This document shows positions 36,301 to 49,112 of a DNA stretch of 64,000 nucleotides, in pieces. How positions within the stretch are numbered: position 1 is the stretch's first letter; every line of letters starts with the position of its first letter. Made by a program: the position numbers and the translations under genes. The stretch is from the NCBI RefSeq assembly GCF_026745355.1, contig NC_079209.1, positions 42,204,824 through 42,268,823 of the forward strand, written 5' to 3'. The notes under the pieces are model-generated. The model was not told the DNA's origin. It made no database searches and was given only the letters and a program-made list of their open reading frames with translations. Source of the DNA: Beta vulgaris subsp. vulgaris. Its lineage: Eukaryota; Streptophyta; Magnoliopsida; Caryophyllales; Amaranthaceae.

Positions 36301-37080
36301 GTGCATTATGCATGAGGGGTCCGTATTCAACCACGGTCAATTTTATGTTGCCTTTTTTAGAGTGACGAGCAAAAAAGGTATGAAATTCCTTCCGTTTGGT
36401 AAAGAACATTATGTGCGTACAATTACAACAAATGTAGTTTACAAAGAAGTGTTTGAAAACGTATAAATTGATTTGAAAATTACATGTGTAATTATTGTTT
36501 TTTAACCAATCTTACTTTATGATTTCATAATTTTGTTTGATACAGAAAATTAAATGATTGTTATTGTGTGACTTTTAAAATGTACTCCGTAATAAAGTTA
36601 AAAATACTCTCGTACATTATGCACTGGTCATAAAGCTACTATGAATAATAAAGTCAAATTACTACAACTTCCTAAAAATTTAGTAGCATATTGTAGACAT
36701 TGGGGTTAGGGAATGAAAAAATGCTATAGAAGGTTAATAAATAATAAATATTTATTACAGTAGCACACATCCACAGAGATTCTTGTGCATAAATCATATT
36801 CCCTATGTTTTGATTTTTTTTACTTATATACATATTTCGATTCACAACTTCAGTCACTAAATTTATCAATTATTTATGAATAAAATATTGATACTTTCGA
36901 AAAATATATTGAAAAAAAATAAAATAACATGAATCAATATGATCGAAGTAAATTATATAAATAGTGTAGAATATCAAAATACATTGAGGAAATAAAAAAG
37001 ATGGAGCACTCAATATAAGCATGTAGTTTCTTTTAGGACTATTTATATGTAAGTTATGCTCTTTTAATTGAATTTTAAAG
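33396..37080. other. AT-rich intergenic DNA, no gene seen
   Basis: No supported gene, RNA or terminal repeats over 3.7 kb. Parts around 33540-33790 show a repeated 'cacaagtgtaxaaxxcg' wording that may be an old element. Frames here are short and compositional. Confidence 0.5.
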
Positions 37081-37089
37081 TAAATTGAG

Positions 37090-38211
37090 TATCTAGAGTC
37101 ACGCGTCAAGCGCAAGTCTCTACGTAAGATAAAGAGTTTATTTCTTATCTTTTTCAAAATGCGTGCCACGTGTACGCTTTCTACTGGGCATGTTGTGTCA
37201 TGCGCTTAACATGTCAGTTGTGCCAAGCGCAAATGACGCGTGAGCCGCAATGTCGTTCTGCCTATAAATACTCATGATTTTCCGAATCAAACACGACTTT
37301 TTATTATTATTCTACGAATATAAAAAATCCTTACGAATATTTACAAACACGTATTCTCTCAAAATACTCAAACACTCAAATACTTTCAATACTTCCAATC
37401 AATTCCTAATCACACTGCATTCTTGGTTCCACAATTTTTCCCTCCTAAAAATTGTTGTGCTCTATAATCTAAACCGTATACATATAATCCTGAGGATCCT
37501 TGAATAAATTCTTTATGTTTATATTGAAGTTCCTAACTATTTCTTTCATGATGTAGATCTTTAATATAAGATCTCCCTATTGTATATTCTAATACTTCCT
37601 CCTTTTTTAATTATATTTATATATTATCATATGTCTGCGTGATCATTCTATTCATATTATATGATTGTCCTGCGTTATTGCTTTTTATCACCCACATGTT
37701 ATTATTGCTAAACAAGACCTAAAGAAATGTTCTAACATTAATCAGATTAATTTGGACAACCTGCTAGGTTTCCTGTAAATTGATTACATAATAACATATC
37801 ACTAAAATTAGTCTTTTTATATATTTCCCGAACCAATCTAATAGGCTAATTAGTTTTAGGGTGTTTAGAACGTTATATGATTATTATTTGGCATAAAATA
37901 TGTTATAAATCGATATTTAGTAAAGGCCAGCAATGGGCAACATAGTTCTTGAATATGTTACACCCTCACCGCCGAACTCAATCTTTGGTTCACTTTGACC
38001 ATCTATGGAGTCATGACGGAGAAATATACATTGTATAAGTCCCTAATGTGTCCCTACCGTTTTCCCATATCCAATTAGGTTTATGATTCTTCCTAAAAAG
38101 AATTGTTGGCAACTTCTTTCAAAAACATATCTTTCAATAAAACCTTTACAATGGGGTAGTCAAATCAAATACGCGCTCACACCGCGTATACGAAATAAAA
38201 ACACGCCTACA
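37090..38211 (+). mobile_element. Probable 5' LTR of a decayed Ty3-gypsy (Tat/Ogre-like) element
   Basis: The right boundary is set by CA at 38210-38211, three bases before the primer site. A core promoter-like TATAAATA lies at 37263-37270 after a block of richer GC content (37095-37260) with a CCACGTGT G-box at 37166-37173. The region between the TATA box and 38211 would be R-U5. The left boundary is not defined and no 3' LTR is seen in the window. Confidence 0.45.
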
Positions 38212-38214
38212 ATT

Positions 38215-38232
38215 TGACAACTCCACTAGGGA
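38215..38232 (+). promoter_or_regulatory. Decayed Tat/Ogre-type primer binding site
   Basis: TGACAACTCCACTAGGGA matches the TGGCGACTCCACTGGGGA site I recall downstream of Tat/Ogre LTRs at 15 of 18 positions; all three differences are G to A, as expected from decay of methylated cytosines on the other strand. Confidence 0.55.
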
Positions 38233-38990
38233 GGATTTTTAGAATTTTTTTTAAATGAGTGGGTAAAACTTGAAAAATACGATTCGTTCTTATTTTTAGG
38301 CCTTTGAATAATAATATATTGTTTTGTATGTGCATGGCTTTTGATCAGCCACCATAAGGATAATCTACCTTGCCTTATTAGCACATGTTTTATGTGTGAG
38401 GTCACCCCCGGGGGGTTTACGCTTTGTCCTTCCAAAACGCTTCCTGAACGATAGTGTTAATTGGATCTTAGTCATAAGCAAACCTACACAACCATGGCAT
38501 TGTTCTCTTGTTCCTGACTTGAGACTAGAGTGCATCTTACACGTGGCCACCTCTTTAAGTAGGGGTACGAAGCGTGGATCACTTAGTCATGGACCCTTTT
38601 CAAACTAAAACTAAACCCGACCAATAGTTTTAAACATAGAACTGGACTTTAGGTTGGAACTTTGCATCCATGTTATATGACATTTGCCTGTGATTGCAAT
38701 TCTTGCCTGTTATTATCCTGTCAACTTGTCGTTACCATGTGTCGTTCCTAAGATCGCATCTAACGAACATAAAAAATCAACAATTGGCCAACATATCACC
38801 TAAAGCCCCAAAAAATGTGTCGGGGAGTAGTGCGCCAAGTGCATTAAGTTGCACATGGCGCACCACTCTTGCGCCAGACGCACAGCAGTGCACCGCACTC
38901 TTTTCGTTGATTTAGTCGTCGTAATGAAAGATCCTTCGTTTAGTCCTATGTTTGTTTGTTTGCCTTCACGTAAAAAATATATGGTCATTT
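38233..38990 (+). other. Probable Ty3-gypsy leader remnant
   Basis: Non-coding DNA with higher GC than its surroundings follows the primer site, as in the long leaders of Tat-lineage elements. It contains a perfect CCCCCGGGGG palindrome near 38405-38415. No gag or pol is found before the sequence turns AT-rich near 39000, so the element is truncated or deleted. Confidence 0.35.
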
Positions 38991-39255
38991 AGAAGTCTCA
39001 CCTAATTTAAAAAAAGGTCAGTCTTTTCAGCAAGGTTGAGTCTATCCTAAAAAGTACATCTAAAAAAAATGGTAATTGTAGTTATCATGCATGTCTACCT
39101 CTTCCCATTTCATCCCTGCTAATCTTCCTTATCAATCTTACCTTACCATATTCAATCAATTTCAAAAACTTACATTTTTCTAAAATCAATCCTACACCCT
39201 TTTCTATTCTACTCTTTTTCATCTACTCGTTATCATTGTCGTTGGTTATAATATA

Positions 39256-39505
39256 CTTCCTCCATTTAATAGTTGCAGCATTTGCACAGTGTTTACTATT
39301 CACATCTTATACTTTGATTGTCTATGGTGATTTATATTTTAGGAAAAACATAGCCATATAAAATCTTGTTAGACTCCACTCAATGTATATTTTTTTAATA
39401 TCAATTTTTTATAATTTTTTACTTATTGATAATTAGAGATATTAATGTTTGAAATAATGCATTGGCAAGCGTGAAAATATGAAATGGTGCAACTATTCTA
39501 AACAC
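39256..39505. mobile_element. Stowaway MITE, right end eroded
   Basis: The left end CTTCCTCCATTTAATAGTTG is intact; the right side (gcaagcgtgaaaatatgaaatggtgcaac) follows the element at 62572-62827 but the terminal bases are lost. Confidence 0.6.
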
Positions 39506-40774
39506 ATGAATTAAAATATTAGAACATATGAAGAGTCGTATGTTCTACTCCTTTACTCATTAGAGTGGTTTTACGCAGTTGATTTTTCGAAATAAGAGTT
39601 GACTAAGAGAATACACTAAACATCACGGTAAATAATATAGTGCTTTTATTAGTTTTTCGTTATCATCCATATATTTATCTCACACACACACATGTTTATA
39701 TAAGTCCCTCTTAATACTTTTAATAGCATGATTCATTTACAAAATCCATAACAAAATCAAAATGATCAGACCAGGAGTTAACCAAGGGTGAATCGACGTT
39801 CAATAGCGAATGGACTTGATGCTTCACAATGATCGAACTAAGGTTATTAGTGATTTAACTCAAGTTCACTTAAATCTAACCAAGCGTACATAAAATCCAA
39901 ATACGATCTGCGCAAACCCAGTCAAAAAATGTCCACGGACGATCATACCCGAGAATGTATCGACTTATAAATTGAACGCTTAAACCTTTCTGGTACCCGT
40001 TAATCCCATGGTTCATATGTGATCGACCCAGTTGAAAAAAACTGACCAATCACGACTTGGGGCACTGATTGTCAGAATTATGACTTGTCCGGGTGTGACC
40101 TGGTTCGCCGTGGGTATACCTAGAATCTATTTGAGAGCCTATTTTGAAACCACTATATGGGATCAACGAATACACACGTTTAAGGTCCGTTTGATTCAAC
40201 TTATTCTATCTGATCTGAGCTTATCTGATCTTATTTTATCTGAACTTATCCGATCTTATCTGATCTTATTTTATGTTATCTTATCTTATTTTTCCTGAAA
40301 TAATTCAAAATTAGTTAAAAAGTTATATTATTTTATTTTATCTGAATTTATCTTATCTTATCTATATTTTCTTTTCTCATGTTTTTGAAATAAAATGCAG
40401 AGCCTTAATGTTATGGGGATTGTCATTTTTAAACAAGCTGTAAGATGAACACAATGCACCATCTAAGTTACTCCAAAAAAAACAGGTTCTACTTTTACAG
40501 TGGATATTATTGTACCTTCTGTACTTTTTGTACTTTTCTATCCAATATTTTCCTAAAATATTGATTCTCAAAAATTACTTCCATTATTATCCTATATACT
40601 GTTACACCATAGGCAATCTAAATAACAAATACTTGTCTACACTCTACAGTACAAATACCATACATCCAAAAGAAATCTCATGAATTATTCCCGCTCCCTT
40701 CTTAATAAGATTCCTAGGTATTATAGCAAAACAAAATAACATTACCTAATAAGGTACACTACATACTATAGTTA
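39506..40774. other. Intergenic; possible Tourist-like remnant at 40187-40375
   Basis: No gene. From 40185 (ggtccgtttgattcaactta) to about 40375 the DNA is built of tctgatcttat-type units, similar in style to the TTCAG elements, but I cannot define a right end. Region 39760-40170 has a more even base composition without a recognisable frame. Confidence 0.35.
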
Positions 40775-40789
40775 AAATGATAAGGTATT

Positions 40790-40874
<85 letters not shown>
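40790..40874. repeat. (AAT)n microsatellite
   Basis: About 28 units of AAT abut the left end of the MULE-type element at 40875; the run resumes at its right end. Confidence 0.95.
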
Positions 40875-41937
40875 GGATTATTTACTTACAATAATGCAGC
40901 CTTTTAGCGATTCACATATAATAGAGCAACCTTTTGATTATTTCATAATAAAGCAACCTTTATAACCCATTAACTTTCAGTAAGCCAAAACCGGTTATAA
41001 CCTGAAGAATAGGTAAAATGGGACACGTGTCGCCTAATAATTAGTTCTAGAAACAAATTTTATAAAAAATTTAAAAACAATAAATAAATAAATAATAAAC
41101 CACCCCCCTCCCCCCACACCCCTTTCTTTACTCCCCCCACCCACTGCCACACCCCTCTCTCTCCTCCCCCACCCCAGCCACCTCCGCGCAACCTGAGCAC
41201 CTTCTTCCCTTACCGTCAAGTCCACCGCCACCCTCACCCCACCCATATTTGCCTCTCCCCTATTCTACTTGACCAACCAACCCAACCCCAGACTCTAGAG
41301 ATTTCCCCTCTCCCGTGCGGCACTGCAACCACGTCTTTCAAGGCTTCTTGATGGTTCATTGGGGTCGGGGGTTCATATTAGGGGGAGGTGGGGATGGAGT
41401 CGGTATGTAGGGGTGGGGTGGTTTGTGTCCTTGTGAGTCGGGGATGTCGAGGAGAGAGACGAGCGGGTGGTTGTCGTGGGTTGGGAAAGGGAGGGAGGGA
41501 GATTGTCGTGGTGGGGAAAGGGATGGAGGGGGGTTGTTGTGGCTAGGGAAGGGGAGGGAGGGGTGGCAGTGGTCGAGGAAGGGGAGGGAAGGTGGCAGTG
41601 GTTGAGGAAGGGAGGGAGGGGGTGGCAATGGTGGGAAAGGGGGCCCTAAAAGCAAGGGCTTGGAAAACGGGTGCCAGCAGTTCGGTTGAAGGAAGGGTGT
41701 CGCAGTGGGTGGGTGGGGGTGGGTGTGGGGTTTAGTTTAGGTTTTTTAAGTTAATTTAATATTATTAATTAAAATTAAGGGGTTTAATTACGAAAATTAC
41801 CATGTGTTCAGGTCACTGGTCAACTTGACCTATCCAAAATTAATGGGTATAAAGGTTGCTTTATTGTGGAATAATCAAAAGGTTGCTCTATTATCTGCGA
41901 ATGGTCAAAAGGTTGCATTATTTTAAGCAAATAATCC
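40875..41937. mobile_element. MULE-type element inserted in an AAT microsatellite
   Basis: Terminal inverted repeats of about 110 bp start GGATTATTTACTTACAATAA on the left and, inverted, GGATTATTTGCTTAAAATAA on the right. Both flanks read taataataa, consistent with a 9-bp duplication but not provable within a microsatellite. Inside, a C-rich block (41100-41240) and a G-rich block (41370-41735) face each other. No transposase is seen. The element at 61038-61343 has related ends. Confidence 0.8.
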
Positions 41938-42256
<319 letters not shown>

Positions 42257-42887
42257 GCATCACATAATTGGAACAAATTACTTTAATATTATGGAGTTCG
42301 TGCAATTTATATTATATACTCAGGTGTATCATAACTACAAGAATCCACAATATTACTGACCAATAAACTATAGATAATATAAAAAATTATTGACCAAATA
42401 CTAAATGCACAATAATTACCCGCTGATTTTGTAACAGTCGATATTTACCAACCGCTATTTAATTTTACCTACCGAAATTCGGTTGGTAATTGAATTGCAT
42501 GTATGCTCTCAAATATATTCCTTTGTGCATTTCTCATTTGCAGTATTACGTAGAGGCGTAAGAGGTCCAACTGAAATTTGAGGAAAGGGCATACGATACA
42601 TCCGAGTATATGCTAGATGTTTAATTTGAGATGTTAACTCCCATTTTTCCCTTCTCACCGGCGAATTCTTAAATGAGAATGAGATGATCTCACCATCTCA
42701 CTATTTTTTAATGGTCGCTTTTTATTTCCCTTTTACTCAAATAATAATGTAAATTATCAACAAAAAAATCAAGTAGTTATATAATAAGACAGTCTTTTTA
42801 TAAACCAAGTTCTTTTCATAGGTATGGAGTTACAACTTACAATATATAATTAAAACACTAACAATGACCACCATAACAAAATAGATA
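42257..42887. other. Intergenic, no gene seen
   Basis: AT-rich DNA with no supported feature. Confidence 0.5.
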
Positions 42888-42889
42888 TA

Positions 42890-43145
42890 CTTCACCCGTT
42901 CTATTTTAAATGAAATATTGGGTGAAATGACAATATTCATTGATCAAGTTTTACTCCAATTCGCCATTATATAAAGAAAATCATAATCAAGTGAGATCTT
43001 GTTAGATTTGTCTCGATGCATACTATCAAATTATAATTTTTTTTATATGTTTTACGTGTGCATAACTAAAGATATTGATTATTAAAAAAACGTGTTGGGT
43101 TGCATAAAAAAAATCAAACGTTTCATTTAAACACAACGGAGGAAG
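42890..43145. mobile_element. Stowaway MITE
   Basis: Inverted ends CTTCACCCGTTCTATTTTAA and CTTCCTCCGTTGTGTTTAAA with TA on both sides; inside each end a matching ATGAAA is seen. Confidence 0.8.
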
Positions 43146-44465
43146 TATATTACTTTTCACATTCTTTTCTATACTATTGGAAATAGTATCAAAACTTTAT
43201 TGTTATTGTTACTTGTTAATATTAATAGTTTTTACTATTTTAGCTGATCAAACATGTCATACTAGTCGTATATGCACGCGATGCGTGCGTCGACATATAT
43301 ATTTTTAATCTAAAATTACTTTGGTAGTGATTTAAATTATTGATTTTTTTTAGATGTTATTATCTTTTTGAACTAAAGGTGACCGATTTTTACTTGTTAG
43401 AAAATTTTGGTCAAGATTTAATAATTCTTTGTCAGCGGCTTTAGTATAGTTCTTTAACGATTGTAAATGTTAATAAATCATGCACATTGTTTGAACTTTG
43501 TAAATACGAAGTATTATGTTGTCATGATATATCACTAACTTTTTTTAAATTGAAGATTTTAATTAATTTAGTGAATTGATTGTGTCAATCTAGTCAAGTT
43601 ATTAACGGTGATTGCATATTCCATTTTTGACTTATTCTATATGGCAAGTTACATTGATTCTCATTTGTAAATTTAATATAAAAACATATTTTAATTTATT
43701 AGAGGGTATTCTAGTCATTTCAAATGAGGACACCATACCTCCTCCCTTGGCTTATATAATAGAGATACTGCTAATTAATATGTACACCTAATGTGGTACT
43801 CCTTCCCCTCTTTTTCTTTGCTCAACCTCCTTTTGTTCGTGCGGTTTCTAAAGCACAATTTTGATCATGATTTTATTTAATTTTATATAATAGTAAAAGT
43901 TCTAAGAGTTTGATAGTGTAAAAATAAACTTACTGGCGTTATAATTATTGTAAATCAGAATTGATTTGAACTTTTTAATAGATTTGATATGGACTTATTT
44001 AATTTACATAATCTAGTTTGATGTAATAATTATAAGCAACAAGGTTATAGCCTATGTGTTCCTTTCAAAAAAGAATATAGCCTAATCTCATTTATCTTAA
44101 ATGGTAAATTAGAAAGGGAAAAACCTTAAGGTATCCTTGAGGTTTGACGTAATTCTCAAATTATCTCCTCTCGTTTGAGTAATTTCCCAAATGTCATTGA
44201 GATTTGATTTTTTTTCTCAAAATACCCTTATTATTAACGGAACACTAAGATTGTTAGGTTTTCATCTCTATTTCCACCTTCCTCCATTAATAACATTCTA
44301 AACCTTCAAGAATTATGTCAAACTTTAAGAGTACATCGGTGATTTTCTCAATGTAAAATAATACATATATTTAGGCTATGTTCATTTTACCTTATTTTTA
44401 CTTATTCAAGATCATATCATATCAGAAAAAATAAGTTCATATATGCTTTGATTTGAAAACTTATT
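43146..44465. other. Intergenic, no gene seen
   Basis: AT-rich. At 43262-43300 the wording actagtcgtatatgcacgcg, with a related atgcaatgcacgg at 57818-57830, may mark ends of old elements; I cannot define them. Confidence 0.4.
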
Positions 44466-44779
44466 ATTGTTGTTATTATTATGATGATTATTGTGATTAT
44501 TATTATTACTAATGCTATTATTGTTATTGTTATTGTTATTGTTATTGTTATTGTTATTGTTATTGTTATTGTTATTGTTATTGTTATTGTTATTGTTATT
44601 GTTATTGTTATTGTTATTGTTATTGTTATTGTTATTGTTATTGTTATTGTTATTGTTATTGTTATTGCTATTGCTATTGCTATTGCTATTGCTATTGTTA
44701 TTGCTATTGCTATTGCTATTGCTATTGTTATTGTTATTACTACTACTACTACTATTATTACTACTACTACTACTACTAC

Positions 44780-44872
<93 letters not shown>
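44466..44872. repeat. Compound microsatellite (TTATTG)n - (TTGCTA)n - (CTA)n - (TTA)n
   Basis: About 25 TTATTG hexamers (44518-44667) pass into TTGCTA hexamers (44668-44730), then CTA triplets, then about 33 TTA triplets. The ordered variants suggest growth by slippage from point changes in one ancestral TTA run. Frames are by-products. Confidence 0.95.
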
Positions 44873-44905
44873 CATTATTAGTACTTTATACGATTATTAT
44901 TACTA

Positions 44906-45141
44906 CTCCCTCTCTTTCAAAATATAAGGCATTCACGCTTTATGAAAATTTTCTTTGACCACAAATATCTCTCATAATATGATAAATAAAAATTGTAAAA
45001 ATTATACCATTCGATTCGCCTTGAAAAATACTATAATAACATTATTTTATAAAATTTTCTTTCAACATATATTGAGAGAAATTAATTGTTAAAGTTCGAC
45101 CTCGAACATCGTGCGTGCCTTATATTTTGAAATAGAGGGAG
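44906..45141. mobile_element. Stowaway MITE
   Basis: Inverted ends CTCCCTCTCTTTCAAAATAT and CTCCCTCTATTTCAAAATAT, TA at 44904-44905 and 45142-45143. Confidence 0.9.
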
Positions 45142-45695
45142 TATTTACTAGTATATTTGTTCAAAAAGATTATTATGATTGTCGTTGTTGTACTTAATAA
45201 CTATTAATATTGGTAATTATTATTAATGTCATTGCTATTATTATAAATGTCATTGATATCACTATTTGTAGCTATTTGTATTCAAGAAGAAAAATGTTAT
45301 TTTAGCATTTGTATGTGTTCTTTTTTATATTTGTTCTAATTAACAATTTTGACATGCAATGTTCTTTTTGATGTTGTACATGTAACGAACATGACAATAT
45401 AGTATATGATGTTTATTTTTTAACAATATAATATAGTATATGAAGTATATGTTACTAGTTTATATAAAACATGAGTAGCATGGGACAACCTAATGGTGTT
45501 GGCATCATGTTCAAAAAAATTTCTAAAAGGGATTTCAACTTATCTTTAAAAACAAAGTTTATATAGAACAAGGCAACAACATAAGAAGAATATTTAACAA
45601 TTTAGTTCAAGATCATATGATTATATACATTTGTAGGTTTATTTATAAAAAAAAAGAGAACAATTTATCGATATAACAAAGAACATGTTGGTAAG

Positions 45696-47568
45696 CACTA
45701 GTAGAATAAATGCTTATTGCTGCGGTCATTAAATGGCCTATTGCGACAGGGTTTTGGCCGCGCATCAATTAAGGGGGCAGCAATAGGTAATTAATATATT
45801 GTTGCGGTTTTGAACCGCAGCAATATCTGAACATATTGCTGCGGTTTATGAGCAAAACCGCAGCAATAAGTTTATTTTTTAATTAAAAAGTACAACGTAT
45901 TGCTGCAGTTTCGGCTAGAAACCGCAGCAATAGATTGACCTATTGCTGCGGTTGTTTCCCAAAACCGCAGCAAAAGGTCATGTACAAATAAAAAAAAAAT
46001 TGTCATTTCGTAAATAAATTTGAAAAATTAAAACCATGCAATAACATATCCACTATCCACCAAATTTGAAGACAAACTAAAGATAAAATGACATAAATCT
46101 CATTAATATATAAAGATAACAAAACTAGTTACAACTTAATAACTAATTACAAAAATTATAATAAAAACAAAAAATATATTAAAAAATAAAGAAACAGATC
46201 TGAAAAAGAAAATAATATAAATAAAATCCTAAAATAAAAAATTTACTAACAGATCTCAACAAACGAAAAAAAGGAAAACAAACAAAAAAGGATTCAGTCA
46301 TTTTTTACTAACAGATCTACAAACAAAAAATATATTAAAAAATAAAGAAAAATCCTAAAACAAAATAATCTACAAACATACAGATCTAAAAAAAGAAAAA
46401 AAAAATCCTAAAACAAAATATTTAATAACAGATCTCAACAGCGACGCTTGTGCGACCAGCGAAGATGGTGAGATGGAGCGAGACCAGCGAAGATGGTGAG
46501 ATGGAGTACAGTGAACGAACAACGAGGAGAGTGAAAAGGTTGCGCGAAGACCACTAATCAGCGACGAAATCACCGATGAAATCACCAACGAATGAGCCGA
46601 CGGTTTTGATGAGAGGCAACACTCCAGCCGGCGAAAAGTGCGCGAAGATCCGGCGAAAAGTGCGCGAAGATCCGGCGAAAAGTGCGCGAAGATCCGGCGA
46701 AAGGGTGAGAGGATGAGAGGCAACGAACGAGCCGGTGGTTTTTGAGAGGATGATGAGAGGAGTGAGAGCAAAGAGGCGTGAGATCTGAAGGGTGAGAGGA
46801 AGAGAAGGAGTGAGAGAGGCGTGGAGTGAGAGAAGGAGTGAGAGAGACGTGAGATTTGCAAGGTAAGAGGAATAAAACCCTAACGGTCCGTTTGGTAGGC
46901 GTTAATATATTGTGGTAATGGCAATGAATTTTAAGTGTAATTTTATTAGGGAAGCATCTTTAAAATCTCCTTGAGGAGACATTTTTTCTCCATGGGCAAG
47001 CAATATCACCCCTAAACTTGTGTTTTTGTCTCCAAGGGGAAGCAATTTTCATTACCACTCATTACCACCTACAAGGTGGTATTGGATGGGAATGGAAATT
47101 CAAGAAGGAAAGTGGACACTTTAGGATAAATTAGCATTACCATGGGAATGAACAATGATATTCTTCACAAATTTACACACAAATTCATTCCCATTATCAC
47201 AATTTATAACCAACTACCAAATGGGCTGTAAGTGATACGCTTTGTCACCCTTTTATATATTTTTTTAATATTTTTTAATAATATTGCTGCGGTTTTCATT
47301 AAAAACCACAGCAATATATTAAAATATTATTTTTTAATTTTATTTTAATATATTGCTACGGTTTTTGTCATAAACCGCAGCAATATATCTGGTCAAATAG
47401 TCAATTTTTTTTAGAAATTTTCCCAATGACACCATATTGCTGTGGTTTTAGGCCGAAACCGCAACAATATCTTTATTTTATATTTAACTTTTTTTTCGTG
47501 ATATATTGCTGCGTATGAGTAAAACCGCAGCAATATCACCGCAGAAATAAGCAATTATTCTACTAGTG
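45696..47568. mobile_element. Non-autonomous CACTA-type element with hairpin arrays
   Basis: Ends read CACTAGTAGAATAAATGC and, inverted, CACTAGTAGAATAATTGC. Flanks are aag (45693-45695) and aat (47569-47571). Each end carries about four to five hairpins with arms of the form TATTGCTGCGGTTTT / AAAACCGCAGCAATA (45720-45980 and 47280-47540). The middle has a minus-strand frame (46370-46861) rich in Ser, Leu and Arg with three copies of a 22-bp gaaaagtgcgcgaagatccg-type unit near 46634-46700; I do not call it a gene. No transposase. A Tourist-like element is nested at 46884-47228. Confidence 0.85.
46884..47228. mobile_element. Tourist-like MITE nested in the CACTA-type element
   Basis: Inverted ends CGGTCCGTTTGGTAG and CAGCCCATTTGGTAG with TAA on both sides (46881-46883 and 47229-47231). 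It is non-coding and younger than its host. Confidence 0.85.
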
Positions 47569-48162
47569 AATTAAATCCAAATATGTCATATCAATATAAA
47601 AATAACATATATCTCTATTTTTCGAATGTGTTCTTTAAATAAATTTTGTATGCTCTTTCAATAGATGTTCTTTTTTTTTATTATCATTATATGTTCTTTT
47701 CATTACTACCTAATTTATTATTATTAATGGATCTTAGACATGAACAAATATTCTCTTTTTTTTTTTGGTAAGTAGTATATTACCAACCAAAGAACATGTA
47801 CATCCTAAGTCCTTCAAGGACTGGAACCACACAGGCCTTACAGCCTAGCTACCCAATTACAAGCTATCTATCCATTCACAATCCCTATCACTCCATTTCT
47901 CCAAAACACAAAATTGAATTCTATGTTTAACTATACACTTTGTATTGTTAATTACATGATCTATTCTACTAACTTTGTGTTGCCAAAAAGCTTCATTTCA
48001 TGCCATCCATATCTGATATACTACTGTAGCTATGACGGTATACAGAATGTGCCTCCTCACTTTTGTCCCTTTATATCTTCTCCTGGTCCAGGTGACCCAC
48101 TACAGTAGGTTCCTTTGCCTACATATCACACCAATCCATTCAAGGATTATGGAGAGAACATG

Positions 48163-49112
48163 CACTACTAGAAAAATAGCCTTTAGGAGCGCTTAAATAG
48201 CAACACTTGTTAAAAAAAGTGTTAACTTCAAGAATTGGTGGAACAAATTGGAGCACTTTTAACAAAGCGTTGCCATAATCCAATTTTTTGTGAACAAAGC
48301 GCGCATAAAATTAAAAAAAAAATTCAAAACTCCCACCACTAAAACAGGTAAGCCAAAACTAGGAAGAAAAAACAAAGCCCTAATTTACTCCACCTCTTAG
48401 TTTCACGCAACTCCAAATTCTCTAGAGTCGAACAAGAGAGTCCTTCCCTTTCAGCAACTCCAAATTATCTGCACTCGAACAAGATCCAGTTTCACGCTTC
48501 GAAATTTGAAGACTCCAATTCCTTTCAGCAGGATCCAGTTTAATTAAATTTTCGCTGGGCAAGACTCCACCGTCGTCTTTCGCTCAACAAGTAGGTGTTC
48601 TTTTTATCAAAGAACTTTACTCAATTGCAATTCGATTTATGGATTAATGTTGCTGGTACGAATTTCATTGAATTCGAATTATAGATAAAAATCTTGCTGG
48701 TATTTCTTTTTATGTAACTTTCATCTAATTCGAATTGTTGCTGCGAAAAAAATCTGTTCTTTAATTCGGAAATTGAGACTCCATTCGATCATTGTTGGTA
48801 CAAATTTCATTGAATTCGTATTGTAGATGAATCTTGCTGGTATTTCTTTCTATGTGACTTTCAGTCAATTCGAATTATTGCTGCAAAAAAATCCTTCTTT
48901 AATTCGGAAATTGTATTCAATCATTTACCTTCTCCTTCGATTCAACAGAACCAACTGGCCAGTAAATTCCTTTTTTGTTTGTGTGCCTTTTTATGAGTGA
49001 GGAATAATCTGTATTTTTCTTTTGTTTGTGTGCCTTTTTATGAGTGAGGAATAATCTGTATTTTTCTTTTGTTTGTGTGCCTTTTTATGAGTGAGGAATA
49101 ATCTGTATTTTT
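48163..49112. mobile_element. CACTA-type insertion in LINE B, right end not found
   Basis: The left end CACTACTAGAAAAATAGCC matches the CACTA terminus common in plants and is followed by AGTGTT / AACACT hairpin units (48195-48300). Then comes a leader-and-intron-like core (48380-48960) and a 47-bp tandem repeat. LINE sequence is recognisable again from about 49184. No matching inverted right end could be found, so it may be deleted or the border may lie elsewhere. Confidence 0.6.
48972..49112. repeat. 47-bp tandem repeat, three copies
   Basis: Three nearly identical units starting gtttgtgtgcctttttatga at 48977, 49024 and 49071. The lack of divergence indicates recent expansion. Confidence 0.95.

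Noticed and set aside
44417..44958. Poly-Ile/Val/Leu membrane-like proteins on both strands
   Set aside because: Translation of a compound microsatellite, open in several frames at once.
46370..46861. 163-codon Ser/Leu/Arg-rich protein
   Set aside because: Lies in the core of a non-autonomous CACTA-type element, has a 22-bp tandem repeat and no known domain; I could not support it as a gene.
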